Position numbers and translations under genes: made by a program. The notes below the pieces were generated by a model. That model did no database searches and was not told the origin of the DNA. It saw only the letters and a program-made list of their open reading frames with translations. From NCBI GenBank assembly GCA_012295275.1, contig CM022668.1:16298391-16333390 (forward strand): 35,000 nucleotides of DNA. The letters run 5' to 3'. Origin of the DNA: Chrysomallon squamiferum (Eukaryota; Mollusca; Gastropoda; Neomphalida; Peltospiridae). Position 1 is the stretch's first letter. Every line of letters starts with the position of its first letter. This document shows, in pieces, positions 1 through 12,414 of the stretch.

Positions 1-120
1 AAGACTTCACGTATGTAACTGTGTGAGACTTCACGTATGTAACTGTAAGACTTCACGTATGTAACTGTGTAAGACTTCACGTATGTAACTGTGTAAGACT
101 TCACGTATGTAACTGTGTAG
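1..120. repeat. 24-bp tandem repeat at window edge
   Basis: About five copies of AGACTTCACGTATGTAACTG plus GTGTA or a shorter linker (24 bp, one copy 21-22 bp). The array runs off the left end, so its full length is unknown. Positions 121-480 that follow are non-repetitive AT-rich sequence with no feature I recognise. Confidence 0.9.
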
Positions 121-539
121 TGCAGTCATGTTTTTGACTGTCAGTTAAACTCCCTCAGGATCCAACAACAAAGAAACAAAAACCGATCAACAAAACATTC
201 AGATTGAGATGCTAATAACACATTTTTGTCAGGTTACTTCTTTCAAAGCCAGCTACAGAACTAATTAGAATGAAGAAGATGAAAATAAGGATGAAGGAAA
301 AAAATTGCGAACAAGATCGGAGACATTTTCTTGGAGTGGGCTGTTACGTTGGCATATTAACCCATGATACGTGGCTTGATTGAATATAGCAGTCTCTTAC
401 CACACTTGTTAAGTATGCACTATCCCACACAATGTATTGATTGAAGACAGACTTCTCAAGGGAAAACAATACAGAAATTCTCTTTCACCTCTTCCCTAGT
501 TGAAAATCAGTGATGAAAATGAATAAGTGCGGAAAGCTG

Positions 540-870
540 TCGTTGTCAGCGACAACAGTCGTAGAAAACTGTGGTAGAAAATAGTCGTTGAAAACTGTCG
601 TAGAAAACAGTCGTAGAAAACAGTCGTAGAAAACAGTCGTAGAAAACAGTCGTAGAAAACTGTGGTAGAAAACAGTCGTAGAAAACAGTCGTAGAAAACA
701 GTCGTAGAAAACTGTCGTAGTCGTTGAAAACTGTCGTAGAAAAAAGTCGTAGAAAAAAAAAAACTGTCGTAGAAAACAGTCTCGAAAACGTTTGTCTAAA
801 AACTGTGACTCGTAGAAAATTGTCGTTGAAAACTGTCGGAAAACTTTGAAAAAAAAGTATAGAAAGAGAA
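540..870. repeat. 13-bp minisatellite AGTCGTAGAAAAC
   Basis: About 25 imperfect copies of a 13-base unit (variants TGTCGTAGAAAAC, TGTGGTAGAAAAC, TGTCGTTGAAAAC). The Phe/Leu/Ser-rich open frame on the minus strand here is a by-product of the repeat. Positions 871-1118 are AT-rich with TTTA runs and no gene. Confidence 0.9.
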
Positions 871-1117
871 AACGTGACAGTCTATCCTTTGAAAATAAAG
901 ACAAAAATGTCTGTCCTTTATTGTGAGATATTGTTTTGTTTTTGTTTTAATAATATTTATTTATCGATTTATGGTTAATTAATTAACTTGTTTATTTATT
1001 TATTTGTTTATTTGCTTATTTTACAACTACCACAACTACAATTGCTACTACAATTCTGCTACCATTCTACTAAAAGTATGAAGTAACAAAAATAAGATAG
1101 AACACCATAGCATAAAA

Positions 1118-1252
<135 letters not shown>

Positions 1253-1439
1253 ATGGTTCTTTTTGTCTGAACATTTTTTTTAAATATATTTATTTAAAAT
1301 TCTATCAGTTCTCTCTATTTGTGTTTTCTTTCTCTGTCCATCCATTCACTCGAGTATTCATGTCTGCGTCTGAATCTGTCTGTAATATCTTTAGTTTCAT
1401 AACCTCTCTCTCTCTGTTTGCCTGCCTCACTCACAAATA

Positions 1440-1860
1440 ATCAGGAAGTTATCAAAAGCGCATGACATCACAGCTCGAGACTTGAATGAAGAGGTGAAAA
1501 AAACAACAACAAAAAACCGTCGGCTGAAAGTTTCGGCGCTGGAATATTAATGTTTCTTGATAAACGTCTTCTCGCCTTCATCCGCCATATTGTCAGTTTA
1601 TCAGCTGATACCTCAGAGCTATTAATCACTAGGAAGATTTCTTTTTCAAAAAAAAAAAAAAAAAAATGGATTCCAGCGGATAACTGAGACGTTTGAATGT
1701 TTGTCACTGAAATATTTGACAGCGCAGTCTGAGGTTTTATTCTTTCCTCTCATTGATCCAGTTAAATCACTGGTCGATCCCGTCTACTCACAAAAACCAA
1801 GCGACCCAAAATCCTCGTCCAGATATCGCAAACTTTAGTCGTCGTCGGAGACAAAAATCA
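1440..1860. other. Non-repetitive intergenic stretch
   Basis: About 400 bp of mixed-composition DNA between microsatellites, with only a poly(A) run at 1650-1667. It contains CCGCCATATTGT and TTATCAGCTGATA, motifs that could be factor sites. There is no convincing coding frame: the 79-codon minus ORF has a poly-Phe tract from the A run. Confidence 0.3.
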
Positions 1861-1894
1861 ACATTTGTAGCATAAACAGTTTTTTTTAAATTTT

Positions 1895-1909
1895 TTATTA
1901 TTATTATTA

Positions 1910-1957
<48 letters not shown>

Positions 1958-1985
1958 TTATTTTATTTTTTTTTTTTTTTTATAA
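1895..1985. repeat. (TTA)n microsatellite with T-rich end
   Basis: About 22 TTA triplets with two interruptions, then a poly(T) run. Positions 1986-2100 are T-rich with nothing recognisable. Confidence 0.9.
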
Positions 1986-2103
1986 ATTTCAGTACTGTAG
2001 ATGCGTTTGTAAATGTGCGTATCGTTTATAAAATTTATGTATTTGTTTTTGATTTTTTTTTTTTCTTTTGTTAGTTTTTGGTTTATATTTGAATTAAATT
2101 AAT

Positions 2104-2157
2104 GAATAAACAAACAAACAAACAGACACAGAAACAAACAAACAAATAAATAAATAA

Positions 2158-2229
<72 letters not shown>

Positions 2230-2233
2230 AACC
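2104..2233. repeat. (AAAC)n / (AAAT)n microsatellite
   Basis: AAAC tetramers give way to about 24 AAAT tetramers. Positions 2234-2745 are AT-rich unique DNA with no gene seen. Confidence 0.95.
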
Positions 2234-2744
2234 GATTTTAGTGGTAGTGGTAATAACTTTAATATTGGTAGTATTAGTAGTAGTTGTAGTAGTAATGAAC
2301 AAAAATATACAGTGAAGAAATATTACTACATCATAATACGTCTTCCTTCTTTCAACAGTAAAATATAAATAATTTATAAATAATTACGTAGAAAACCATC
2401 GGATAACCTAACAGTATAGAACAACATGAATAATACAGCATAGGAAAACAATATATACATACGCAATTTTAAACTGTTGAAGTACAAAAAATATATAAAC
2501 AAAAAAACAAAATAGCATAGCTGTTTATAAGAATACGCATTTGTATTCAGTGTAAAGGTACAGAGAATTATTTAAGAGTTCTACAATACTATTTTTGTGT
2601 TGGGTTTTACTAGACGTAGATTTGATAAAAATCTGCAAAATAACCTAAAATTTCGTTATAACAATGGCAAGATGTATTATCAAATCTAAAACGTCATCAT
2701 AGCGGGAATGACAACGTGCACTGGTTTGAATTGTCACTCCTCGT

Positions 2745-3236
2745 TCATAACGCTATTTCGTGCCCTGTAACGCTATTTCATAACGCTATTTCATGCACTG
2801 TAACGCTATTTCATAACGCTATTTCATGCACTATAACGCTATTCATGCACTGTAACGCTATTTCATAACGCTATTTCATGCACTGTAACGCTATTTCATA
2901 ACGCTATTTCATGCACTGTAACGCTATTTCATAACGCTATTTCATGCACTGTAACGCTATTTCATAACGCTATTTCATGCACTGTAACGCTATTTCATAA
3001 CGCTATTTCATGCACTGTAACGCTATTTCATGCACTGTAACGCTATTTCATAACGCTATTTCATGCACTATAACGCTATTCATGCACTGTAACGCTATTT
3101 CATAACGCTCTTTCATGCACTGTAACGCTATTTCATAACGCTATTCATGCACTGTAACGCTATTTCATAACGCTATTTCATGCACTGTAAATGCATTTCA
3201 TAACGCTATTCATGCACTTTAAAGCTATTTCATAAC
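2745..3236. repeat. Composite 13/20-bp minisatellite (TAACGCTATTTCA / TGCACTG)
   Basis: Units TAACGCTATTTCA (13 bp) alternate with the 20-base form that adds TGCACTG, giving a dominant 33-base double unit repeated about fifteen times. Length and base variants rise toward the right end. Confidence 0.93.
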
Positions 3237-4150
3237 GACTTTAGTTAATCAAATAACGCTATTCATGCATTAGCCAACGGGAAAATAAAATCTTTTCATG
3301 CAATTAACGCTAATGAAACGTCAATTCATGCAAGACTGGGACACTGGTTCATTTCATAACGCTGGTTCATGCATTGAAATTCCAGTGTGTTTTAAATAAA
3401 GCCGAGGAAAATCTACAGCGGCTGATTGACTTTAGTTAATCAAATAACGTGTTTTAATTAGCCAAGGGGAAAAATGATCTTTGGCGGATGCCATATAGAA
3501 AATTAGTAAAATGAAACGTCAATAATGTTGAATACTGGGGAAACATGGTTCATTTGCATTGCCTGGTTCCAGTGAAATTGGAATAGACCAGTTTCCAGTT
3601 TTGTTTTAAATAAAGTATTGAGAAAAATCTGAACGGGCTGATTGCAAAAACATTGATTCAGAATGGATTTTTGAAAATACAGCACATTAACACGAAAAAT
3701 GAGTAGATTAGATGCCAAAATACAGTGTAGTAAATGAAATATCAGAAATTAGATTGAATACACTGTCAAAACATGTCTAGTAGATTAGATGTTAAAATAC
3801 AGCAGGTTAGAAATATGGAATAGGTCTATATTGTGTTTTGTTTGCATAAAGTATTGAGAATAAGGTGAAAGATACCGTGTAAAAACATTGTGAAAATACA
3901 GTAGATTAGATGTGAAAAAACAGCAGATTTGATGTGAAAATACAGCAGATTAGATGTGAAAATACAGTAGATTAGATGTGAAAATACAGCAGATTTGATG
4001 TGAAAATACAGTAGATTAGATGTGAAAATATAGTAGATTAGATGTGAAAATACAGCAGACTAAATGTGAAAAAAAACAGCAGATGAAATGTGTGGTTGAG
4101 GAATGTGAAACAGGCCTGTATTTTACACAAAGTATCGACACATCTAAAGA
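3237..4150. repeat. Degenerate ~200-280 bp repeat, four copies, with internal 22-bp minisatellite
   Basis: Copies begin at 3237 and 3428 with GACTTTAGTTAATCAAATAA. Related ends containing AAATAAAGTATTGAGAAAAA or a close variant occur near 3393, 3604, 3845 and 4121. Between 3895 and 4095 a 22-base unit (TAGATTAGATGTGAAAATAC plus AG) has expanded about nine times. The first copy is interrupted by pieces of the neighbouring TTCATGCA/CATAACGCT array. Confidence 0.75.
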
Positions 4151-4384
4151 ACACAAAGCTGTCTTAATTAATGGATACGTTTCAAAAAGAAATAATATAA
4201 TCCTGTTAATTAAGTAAATACGTTATAGAACATAAGCAAAATGATAAAACAAGTTACAGTTACAAGTTGAGACGTGGAAGATTCAGTGAATTTAAACTGG
4301 TGTCAAGTAAAATGTAAATTGTTCATATACACGCAGAGGTTTTGTTATAATTCAGTTACAGAATGTGTGTTAAATAAAATTATA

Positions 4385-5040
4385 TATATACATGCACACA
4401 CACACATATACACGTTAGATACACATATACATACATATATACATATAAATACATAGGGACATATACGCAAAATAAGAATACATTGGCACAAATACAAAAA
4501 TATTCGAAAGTATAAATGCACCCACGACATTTTTCACTGATTCAATTACATCAGAAGTGATAACATTTTTTTATGATTTTTAATGAACTTTTAAATCAAT
4601 CTAGAATCAATTTACTGTCTCTAAACTTAATGAAAGATGACACTAATTCCGAATACCTTTATCTATCTCATCTTCAGACTAAAAAGAAAAAAAAAGTTCT
4701 TAAATTAATAAATAATAAAAAGGAAATTAAATTAAAAAAAATATATATTGTTTTTATACCACAAAAAGAAATGAAATGTCAAAGAACTGTTTTGTTTGCT
4801 TCGTTGTTTCTGAGTCAGTCGGGTCGACACGATACATCGATTATCGTAGGCGTTTAAACACAGAATCGATTGTTATTTAATTACTTTAAAATACACACGT
4901 TTTCTACGTGTAGGATATACCGAACTGTTATCTAGAGGAATCGCTGTAGTTATTTTCCATGACGTAATTGTAACTGTAACCCGCCGACTTTCTGCGAATG
5001 ACAGTTTGAACATAAGTAAATAAAAAAAATAATAATACAA
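4385..5040. other. AT-rich intergenic DNA with CA/TA microsatellite at its left
   Basis: TATACA/CACACA dinucleotide repeats at 4385-4460, then AT-rich sequence. A 94-codon plus-strand frame at 4573-4857 is Lys/Leu/Ile-rich, driven by A runs, and has no family signature, so it is not called as a gene. Confidence 0.6.
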
Positions 5041-5044
5041 AATA

Positions 5045-5078
<34 letters not shown>

Positions 5079-5442
5079 TGCCTGTGTGCCTCTGTCTGTC
5101 TAGCTTAAGACATATACATTCATACCTATCTATACCTATTCATCTATTATATACATATTTGTTGTGTGTTTGTGTTTGTATGTATATATGTATGTATGTA
5201 TGTCTGTACGTATGTATGTATTTAAGAATTAAAAAACGCTCAGGAATTTTTTTTTTTTAAAAAAACAACTTCATTTTCTAATTTTATTTCTAGATATGTA
5301 TATATGGATATAGGTATATGCATGTATGTATATACAAATACAATATATATATTTATAAATGAGTGTGTATATATATATATTTGTATGTATGTATCTATGT
5401 GTATGTGTTTACGTGTGGTATCTATGATTGTGTGTATAGCTG

Positions 5443-5518
<76 letters not shown>

Positions 5519-5523
5519 AGATA

Positions 5524-5554
<31 letters not shown>

Positions 5555-5556
5555 TT
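5045..5556. repeat. Microsatellite cluster: (TA)n, (GTAT)n, (CTAT)n, (GT)n
   Basis: (TA) at 5049-5075, GTAT runs at 5177-5222, TA/TGTA at 5293-5400, about 18 CTAT tetramers at 5446-5519 and GT at 5525-5546. Confidence 0.93.
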
Positions 5557-5606
5557 GAATGTAGCTGTTTGTGCTCAAAGGTTTGAAGGAGAGTGAGAGA
5601 ACGAAA

Positions 5607-5676
5607 CACACAACTCGTCATCTCACTGAGTGGAAGACGTTCAGGTGACAAGAGATTTCAAGTGACGAGTTGTGTG
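5607..5676. repeat. 14-bp perfect inverted repeat
   Basis: CACACAACTCGTCA at 5607-5620 pairs perfectly with TGACGAGTTGTGTG at 5663-5676, leaving a 42-base loop. It sits at the start of a 370-bp non-repetitive stretch (5580-5950) in which no gene is evident. Confidence 0.75.
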
Positions 5677-6025
5677 ATGTAGACTCTGTGTAGTCAGACC
5701 ATTAACGATAATTACTTCATCTCGTCCCAGCATTAGCGCCACATTAAAAGTGCAAAGAAACCATACGACTGACTGTTGAGCGGGAGATTAACGACAGACA
5801 GCCATTTTGACAATCACGAGCTCGGTCAGAAGAGAAAACAGCGTTCAGTGGACATCAGGGTTGAGCAGCTAAAGTTGAGACGCAAGATGTGAAGGATAGG
5901 AGGATCGGTTCCCCGCGATTACTTCAACTGACTTTTTCTCTGTTCCAGCAAGATTCCGAGGACTGGTTGATTATGTGATTGTTTTGTTTAGTTTTTTTTA
6001 GTTTTTTAAAGCAAAACTGAGTAGG

Positions 6026-6372
<347 letters not shown>

Positions 6373-6770
6373 CTTTTTATATATTTTAAACAGTTACAGT
6401 CTCCTACCTTCAACATCATTTCATGATTAATATTATCATAATCACCATCATCATCATCATAATTATCTTCATCATAAGAATCGTCATCACCAGAATCATT
6501 ATTATTGTCATGGCTTTGCACAAGAGAATATTTCTCCGTCGTTTTATTTTTTTTATTTTTCCGCTGACATAATGATGGTGTGTTCCCAGCCCACGCTGTT
6601 GTCGTCGTAGTTGCTCGGTTGATACGTTTAATCCCGCGACTTGGAGTGGCGCTTAGCAGAATGTCAAACGAAAAACAGGTTAACGAAAAAACAGAAAAAA
6701 GAGTCAGTCACTGACAGTTGTTAGAACGACTATGTAACTCAATATCTCTGCGAGAACCTTAAAGTGATAT

Positions 6771-6787
6771 TGATAATAATAATAATG

Positions 6788-6874
<87 letters not shown>
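6771..6874. repeat. (AAT)n microsatellite
   Basis: About 33 AAT triplets with one GAT interruption near the start. Confidence 0.95.
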
Positions 6875-6875
<1 letters not shown>

Positions 6876-7330
6876 AGTATTTAAATAATTTAAAAATAAA
6901 ATTACATTGAGTAGACACAAACTGTATCTTTTTTTAATAAAGAATACAGTATTTAAATAATTTAAAAAATAAAATTACATTGAGTAGACACAAACTGTAT
7001 CTTTTTTTAATAAAGAATACAGTATTTAAATAATTTAAAAAATAAAATTACATTGAAAACAAACTGTAAATAAAGAATACAGTATTTAAATAATTTTAAA
7101 ATAAAATAAAATTGAGCAGACACAAACTGTATCTTTTTTTAATAAAGAATACAGTATTTAAATAATTTAAAAATAAAATTACATTGAATAGACACAAACT
7201 GTATCTTTTTTTAATAAAGAATACAGTATTTAAATAATTTAAAATAAAATTACATTGAGCAGACACAAACTCTATATTTTTTAATAAAGAATACAGTATT
7301 TAAATAATTTAAAAATAAAATCCCTTGTTG
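6876..7330. repeat. ~79-bp AT-rich tandem repeat
   Basis: Six copies of a unit containing ACAGTATTTAAATAATTTAA, ATTACATTGAGTAGACACAA and CTGTATCTTTTTTTAATAAAG. One copy is shortened by about 25 bp. A final fragment, AGTATTTAAATAATT, recurs near 7408. Positions 7331-8010 are otherwise unique AT-rich DNA with GT and TA microsatellites at 7789-7823 and 7879-7896. Confidence 0.9.
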
Positions 7331-7788
7331 AAAATGCTGCCGGGTGCAGGCGAAATCTGGAAATTCTTGGAAAGTATCTGTGTGCTGCAGATTTGCTAAG
7401 ATGATAGTATTTAAATAATTGTACAGCGGTTTGTATTACAGGATGTTCAGACGACAGCGACGTGGTTTGCTGGTGTAACGTCACATCGCTCCCGGCACAT
7501 CGACGGCTATGACAACGACTTGAATCTCGTATGACTGGGTCTCAGTAGCAAATCATAAATTTTTTCCATTAAATTCTGTTTAGTTTACTGAGAAAGATTT
7601 TTTTTATTTTTTTTTTTTTTTCAAGAAATGTGAGTTGTAATGTCTCATACATAGAGTAAAAAAAAAAAAAAATAAAAAAAGAATGTTTATAAAAACTACA
7701 AATTTAAATATTAAAATATTTTAAATGTTAAATATATTCCTTAGAAAGATTTAAACGCTGAAATGTATATTTGAAAATAATATATGTA

Positions 7789-7821
<33 letters not shown>

Positions 7822-8009
7822 TGTTAGAATGATTCGCCAATTTAATATAATTTCTAATATGTTAGAATAGTTTGTCTTATATATATATATATATATACAA
7901 CGGTATGTTTTTTGTTAAAATATGCAGTAAAATCGTACATTTGTATAAAATATATTTAAAAGTGTTTTATGTGTTTTATTTATTAGAATTGTGTATTTGT
8001 GTATTAAAC

Positions 8010-8290
8010 AGTATTAGATGGTCGTGTTCATAGAACGTGTTATAATTCTGGTCGTTTTTGTGGAACCTGTTTTTGATGTTGGTCGCATTCAAGTTACGTA
8101 ATTCAATATTGGTCGTTTACAAGTAACCTAATTCAGTTTTCATCTTATTCAAGTAATGTAATTCAATGTTGGTCATATTCGAGTATATGAATTTAATGTT
8201 AGTCGTATTCAGTAACTTATTTTAAATTCAGTCATACTTAATTAAGATATTTTAATTTTTGGCTCTGCTGAAATAACGTATTTAAACACG
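8010..8290. repeat. Degenerate ~34-bp tandem repeat, locus 1
   Basis: Seven or eight diverged copies of a unit near GGTCGTATTCAAGTAACGTA followed by ATTCAATGTT. The same family reappears at 12415-12650. Confidence 0.7.
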
Positions 8291-8489
8291 TATTGTTCTG
8301 CATATGACGGTAGTATTGAAAATGTTGTAAACAAATATCTCTCTTTTACGTCCAATACCTGTATTACTGCTGTACTTCAACAAAACGTGTCCAGATTACT
8401 CTAACTGAAATTCAATTAAATGTTCTCTTCACTGATGAAATCTGAGAGAGATAATTCTGCTGCTGGAAATGACAATGAAACGAAAGGAC

Positions 8490-8530
8490 CCAGTTCTGTG
8501 GTTAGAGCACTCATCACAGTAATGTAGACC
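8490..8530 (+). mobile_element. Possible tRNA-SINE head fragment
   Basis: CAGTTCTGTGGTTAGAGCAC resembles a tRNA A box, but no B box follows at the right distance. Low-confidence remnant. The surrounding 8290-8700 is unique sequence with no gene. Confidence 0.3.
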
Positions 8531-8709
8531 ACAAAATTAACCGTCTTAGTAATAACTCGAACATTTTACAATAAGTGATTAATCAAAGGTAATAACACGT
8601 ATATTGGTAGTTTCATGAACAGACTGCTTATAGCCACGTGATAACGTACAGGCCATCTTCTGGTTTCCTCTCTGATTAGCTGCCTTCTAATTATCTATGC
8701 GTTACCACA

Positions 8710-9500
8710 AATACTCATACAGAAACACAAACATACAAACATGCATACAGAAACACAAACATACAAACATGCATACAGAAACACAAACATACAAACATTC
8801 ATACAGAAACACAAACATACAAACATGCATACAGAAACACAAACATACAAACATGCATACAGAAACACAAACATACAAACATTCATACAGAAACACAAAC
8901 ATACAAACATTCATACAGAAACACAAACATACAAACATGCATACAGAAACACAAACATACAAACATTCATACAGAAACACAAACATACAAACATGCATAC
9001 AGAAACACAAAGATACAAACATTCATACAGAAACACAAACATACAAACATGCATACAGAAACACAAACATACAAACATGCATACAGAAACACAAACACAC
9101 AAACATTCATACAGAAACACAAACATACAAACATGCATACAGAAACACAAACATACAAACATTCATACAGAAACACAAACATACAAACATTCATACAGAA
9201 ACACAAACATACAAACATGCATACAGAAACACAAACATACAAACATTCATACAGAAACACAAACATACAAACATGCATACAGAAACACAAATATACAAAC
9301 ATTCATACAGAAACACAAACATACAAACATGCATACAGAAACACAAACATACAAACATGCATACAGAAACACAAACATACAAACATTCATACAGAAACAC
9401 AAACATACAAACATGCATACAGAAACACAAACATACAAACATGCATACAGAAACACAAACATACAAACATTCATACAGAAACACAAATATACATTCATAA
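8710..9500. repeat. 28-bp tandem array with 10-unit higher-order period
   Basis: About 28 units of ATACAGAAACACAAACATAC plus AAACATGC or AAACATTC. The unit is not a multiple of three, so stop-free frames appear on both strands in several registers. These are not genes. The G/T variant marks a 10-unit (280-bp) pattern that recurs exactly. Confidence 0.96.
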
Positions 9501-9644
9501 AAGAGAGGAAGATAGTAAAATACAAAAAAGAATGTTCATTAAATAAAACTTTTCTTTCTTCCCTTCTTGTGGAATTATCAGATTAACTGGGATTAAACAG
9601 AACATTTATTACGCTGCTTTAGTGGGACTCTTTACACAGCTTCT

Positions 9645-9715
9645 TGATGTCCAGTGGTTAGAGCGATACTCTGCACAGCACGTCACTGGGTCGATCCTTG
9701 CAAGTTGCTTGTTAC
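9645..9715 (+). mobile_element. tRNA-derived SINE-like element
   Basis: GTCCAGTGGTTAGAGCG (9649-9665) matches the A box of a tRNA promoter, and GGGTCGATCC (9688-9697) matches a B box with a slight deviation at normal spacing. The 3' part is not distinguishable from flank. Positions 9716-10600 hold unique AT-rich sequence with nothing recognised. Confidence 0.5.
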
Positions 9716-10599
9716 CCATTCAGACAGCTGATCTTTGTTTTGTTTTAAAGACCTGGTTTCTCGATCGAAAAGTGCGTATAAACGTCATTTCCTGGTAATG
9801 GAGAGCAGTAGACACAAAACTATTAAAACTAACTTGGTCTTTTATGTTGTCAGTTAGTAAATCTTATACGTAAAGTAAGTTTTCTTATATGACGTAATAA
9901 TCATTGCTTGATATTTTGTCGTATAACAAATATTTTTTCTCTGATTCTTCCATAGTGATAAACATTTTTTTAAGAAAGATCCTCAAAGTATTCATTGTGA
10001 AATAGAATTCTTTAGACTGTCAGATACAAAAATAGAAATTCTTTAAATCAGCTTCTTACAAGCAAAACATTTCTTAAGTTAATGAACGGTTTGTCGTTAT
10101 TTCTTTTTCTTCTTTTTTTTGTTCGTGTCTAGTTATAGTTTTATACACAACGGTAATTAGTTTTCACAGGAACATCTAATAAGAGATATTAATCCAGTAA
10201 TCAGGTTTCACCTTTATTTAGACCAAGTCCTGTCGTTCTTAGAAATACACACAGCAGTATTAAATAAGTGAAGTCTTTAACATTGCTTAACTGAGTCACT
10301 GTGTTCGTCTAATGCCACAGTTTCAAAGGGTTCACACTTGAAGTTAAAGCGTATCCTCTTTTGCATAACAGCAAAAGTACGATCTGCTCTCCGACACGAA
10401 TCATAAAAGTACGAAGCAGGATTGATTCCTATTCCAATAAAAAAAGATGTGCTATTTCATACCACGCGTTGTTTTGATGAACTTAGGTTTTATGTTCTTT
10501 TAATTATTTTCTTCTTCTGTTTTAAGGCACTGATCGAATGACAGAGATAACATGATACATTATTTTTTGTTTTGATTCACACACAAGAGATTCGAGATT

Positions 10600-10700
10600 T
10601 GCTTATTTGGATTACAAGGACTCGTACTGCCGGGATTCGAACTCGTTACCGTGAGAGACTAAACTCATCAGGCAGCTCGTCCACTTGAGAAATGGTAGGA
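10600..10700 (-). mobile_element. tRNA-derived SINE copy, minus strand
   Basis: On the minus strand a B box GAGTTCGAATCCCGG (10645-10631) follows an A-box-like AGTGGACGAGCT (10685-10674). Downstream is a tail ending in TAATCC. The tail matches the copy at 19368-19447, so this is a dispersed family and not a functional tRNA. Confidence 0.6.
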
Positions 10701-10916
10701 GTTAGTCCGTAGTAAGTAAAAGTCAAGTCTACTTACGTCTAAGATTATCATATTCAGTATCGAGGAATATTCCAATTCAGTCAAAAATCCGTTGAAATCC
10801 TCTTAAGTGTGTGTAATAAATTACGTTTTCATTTGATTACATTGAAGAAGAAAATTATGAGGGTTATGTACATTTTGAAACCTCACTTAAGTTCTAGTTT
10901 GTATAAGATAATAAGA

Positions 10917-10963
10917 GCAACAACAACAGCAGCAGCAGCAATAACAACAACAACAACAACAAC

Positions 10964-11007
<44 letters not shown>

Positions 11008-11037
11008 TAATAATAATAACAATAATGAATGAATGTA

Positions 11038-11072
<35 letters not shown>

Positions 11073-11075
11073 ATA
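10917..11075. repeat. Compound microsatellite (CAA/CAG)n(AAT)n(AAAT)n
   Basis: Triplet CAA/CAG, then AAT, then AAAT tetramers in sequence. Positions 11076-11245 are unique AT-rich DNA. Confidence 0.93.
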
Positions 11076-11246
11076 CAAACTCCAGGTGAACTATTTTTGA
11101 TAAATTTATTTCAACAACAACAAGACAAACTATTCAAAGTTAATGTAAAATGGAGGGTATACACAGTAACATCTCAACAACAAGTCTCACTTACAAATCT
11201 TTAACTTTGTTAAATATTTAATCTTCTACATGAAAGTACGTAGGCA

Positions 11247-11259
11247 TCTCGCATTATTG

Positions 11260-11290
<31 letters not shown>

Positions 11291-11480
11291 TAGCATCATC
11301 ATTATCGTTATATTCATAATTACTTTTGTTATTATTAAATCATTATGATTATTATTATTGTTATTATTATTATTATCATTATCGTTATCATCATTATCAT
11401 TGTTTTTATTATCATCATCGTCAATATTATTGTTGTTATTATCATTATCATTATGATGATAATGATGATGATTGTGAATA
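11247..11480. repeat. Imperfect (CAT/ATT)n triplet block
   Basis: CAT triplets (11258-11310) and interspersed ATT/ATC triplets. His/Asn/Asp-rich frames here are artefacts. Positions 11481-11740 hold nothing recognised. Confidence 0.85.
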
Positions 11481-11741
11481 TTATATTTTAGAAATAATAA
11501 ACAATAAGGATTCATTTTCTTTACTTTGACAAGTCAGCTGAATGAGCCTTGAAACTATAATATAACAGTTTAACAGTTACAACTTAATTCCATCTAACAA
11601 CATTGCACATAAATAATTTAAAAAAATATTTCTGTTTCTGGTGCTAATGATTTTTGACATGGTAAATAATGTTTTGTTTTTTTATTTTCTCTACTCTTAA
11701 ATAACGTATCAACTTACCCTGAGCAAACCTATCTAATTTTG

Positions 11742-11862
11742 TATATGTAAATGTGTATGTATGTATGTATGTATGTATGTATGTATGTATGTATATGTAT
11801 GTATGTATGTATGTCCGTACGTATGTATGTAAATACGTATGTATGTGTGTTTGTGTGTGTGT

Positions 11863-11931
<69 letters not shown>
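11742..11931. repeat. (GTAT)n then (TC)n compound microsatellite
   Basis: GTAT tetramers with interruptions (11742-11850), GT repeats, then about 32 TC dinucleotides (11866-11931). Positions 11932-12414 are unique AT-rich DNA with no gene. Confidence 0.95.
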
Positions 11932-11936
<5 letters not shown>

Positions 11937-12414
11937 GCTGTATGTATGTGTTTGAATATCGATGAATATCAACACTGATGTAATTTATTTCAATGATAAT
12001 TATGCGGATGGAATGAGTAATAAATTAACATAATGAACTAAATAAACAGTGGCTCACAATTCGATCACAAAAAAACAAAAATCCACAAATACAAAATATT
12101 AACAGATATATGTACAAATATATATTAAATAGTTGACGTTATGGCACTAAGCTAGATGAGTATATGTACATTAAAACAGAAGAAAAACACAATTAATTTG
12201 ACACATGTGTGTTTAGTTTTATGTCTAGCCATTTAATTTTAATGCATAGAAAATGAAACAGAATTCAGTATTAATTCTAACTTCTTTTTTTTAGTTGTTT
12301 TTATAAACTAAAATTATATTTGATAAAAAAAAAAAAAAAAAAATCTATAAAAAATTCGATGAATAAAAGTAGTGTTGATAAAGAGTATGATGTTATATGT
12401 AAAGAAATTGTAGT

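Noticed and set aside
485-904. 139-codon minus-strand Phe/Ser-rich frame
   Set aside because: By-product of the 13-bp minisatellite.
4573-4857. 94-codon plus-strand frame
   Set aside because: Lys/Ile/Leu-rich from A/T runs, no domain, no context.
8697-9586. Long open frames of 165-281 codons on both strands
   Set aside because: They are produced by a 28-bp repeat without stops in several registers, and the products are pure His/Thr/Gln or Cys/Val/Met repeats.
10600-10700. Possible functional tRNA gene
   Set aside because: A and B boxes are present, but the arms do not fold into a full cloverleaf by eye, and the tail is shared with another copy, so a SINE is more likely.
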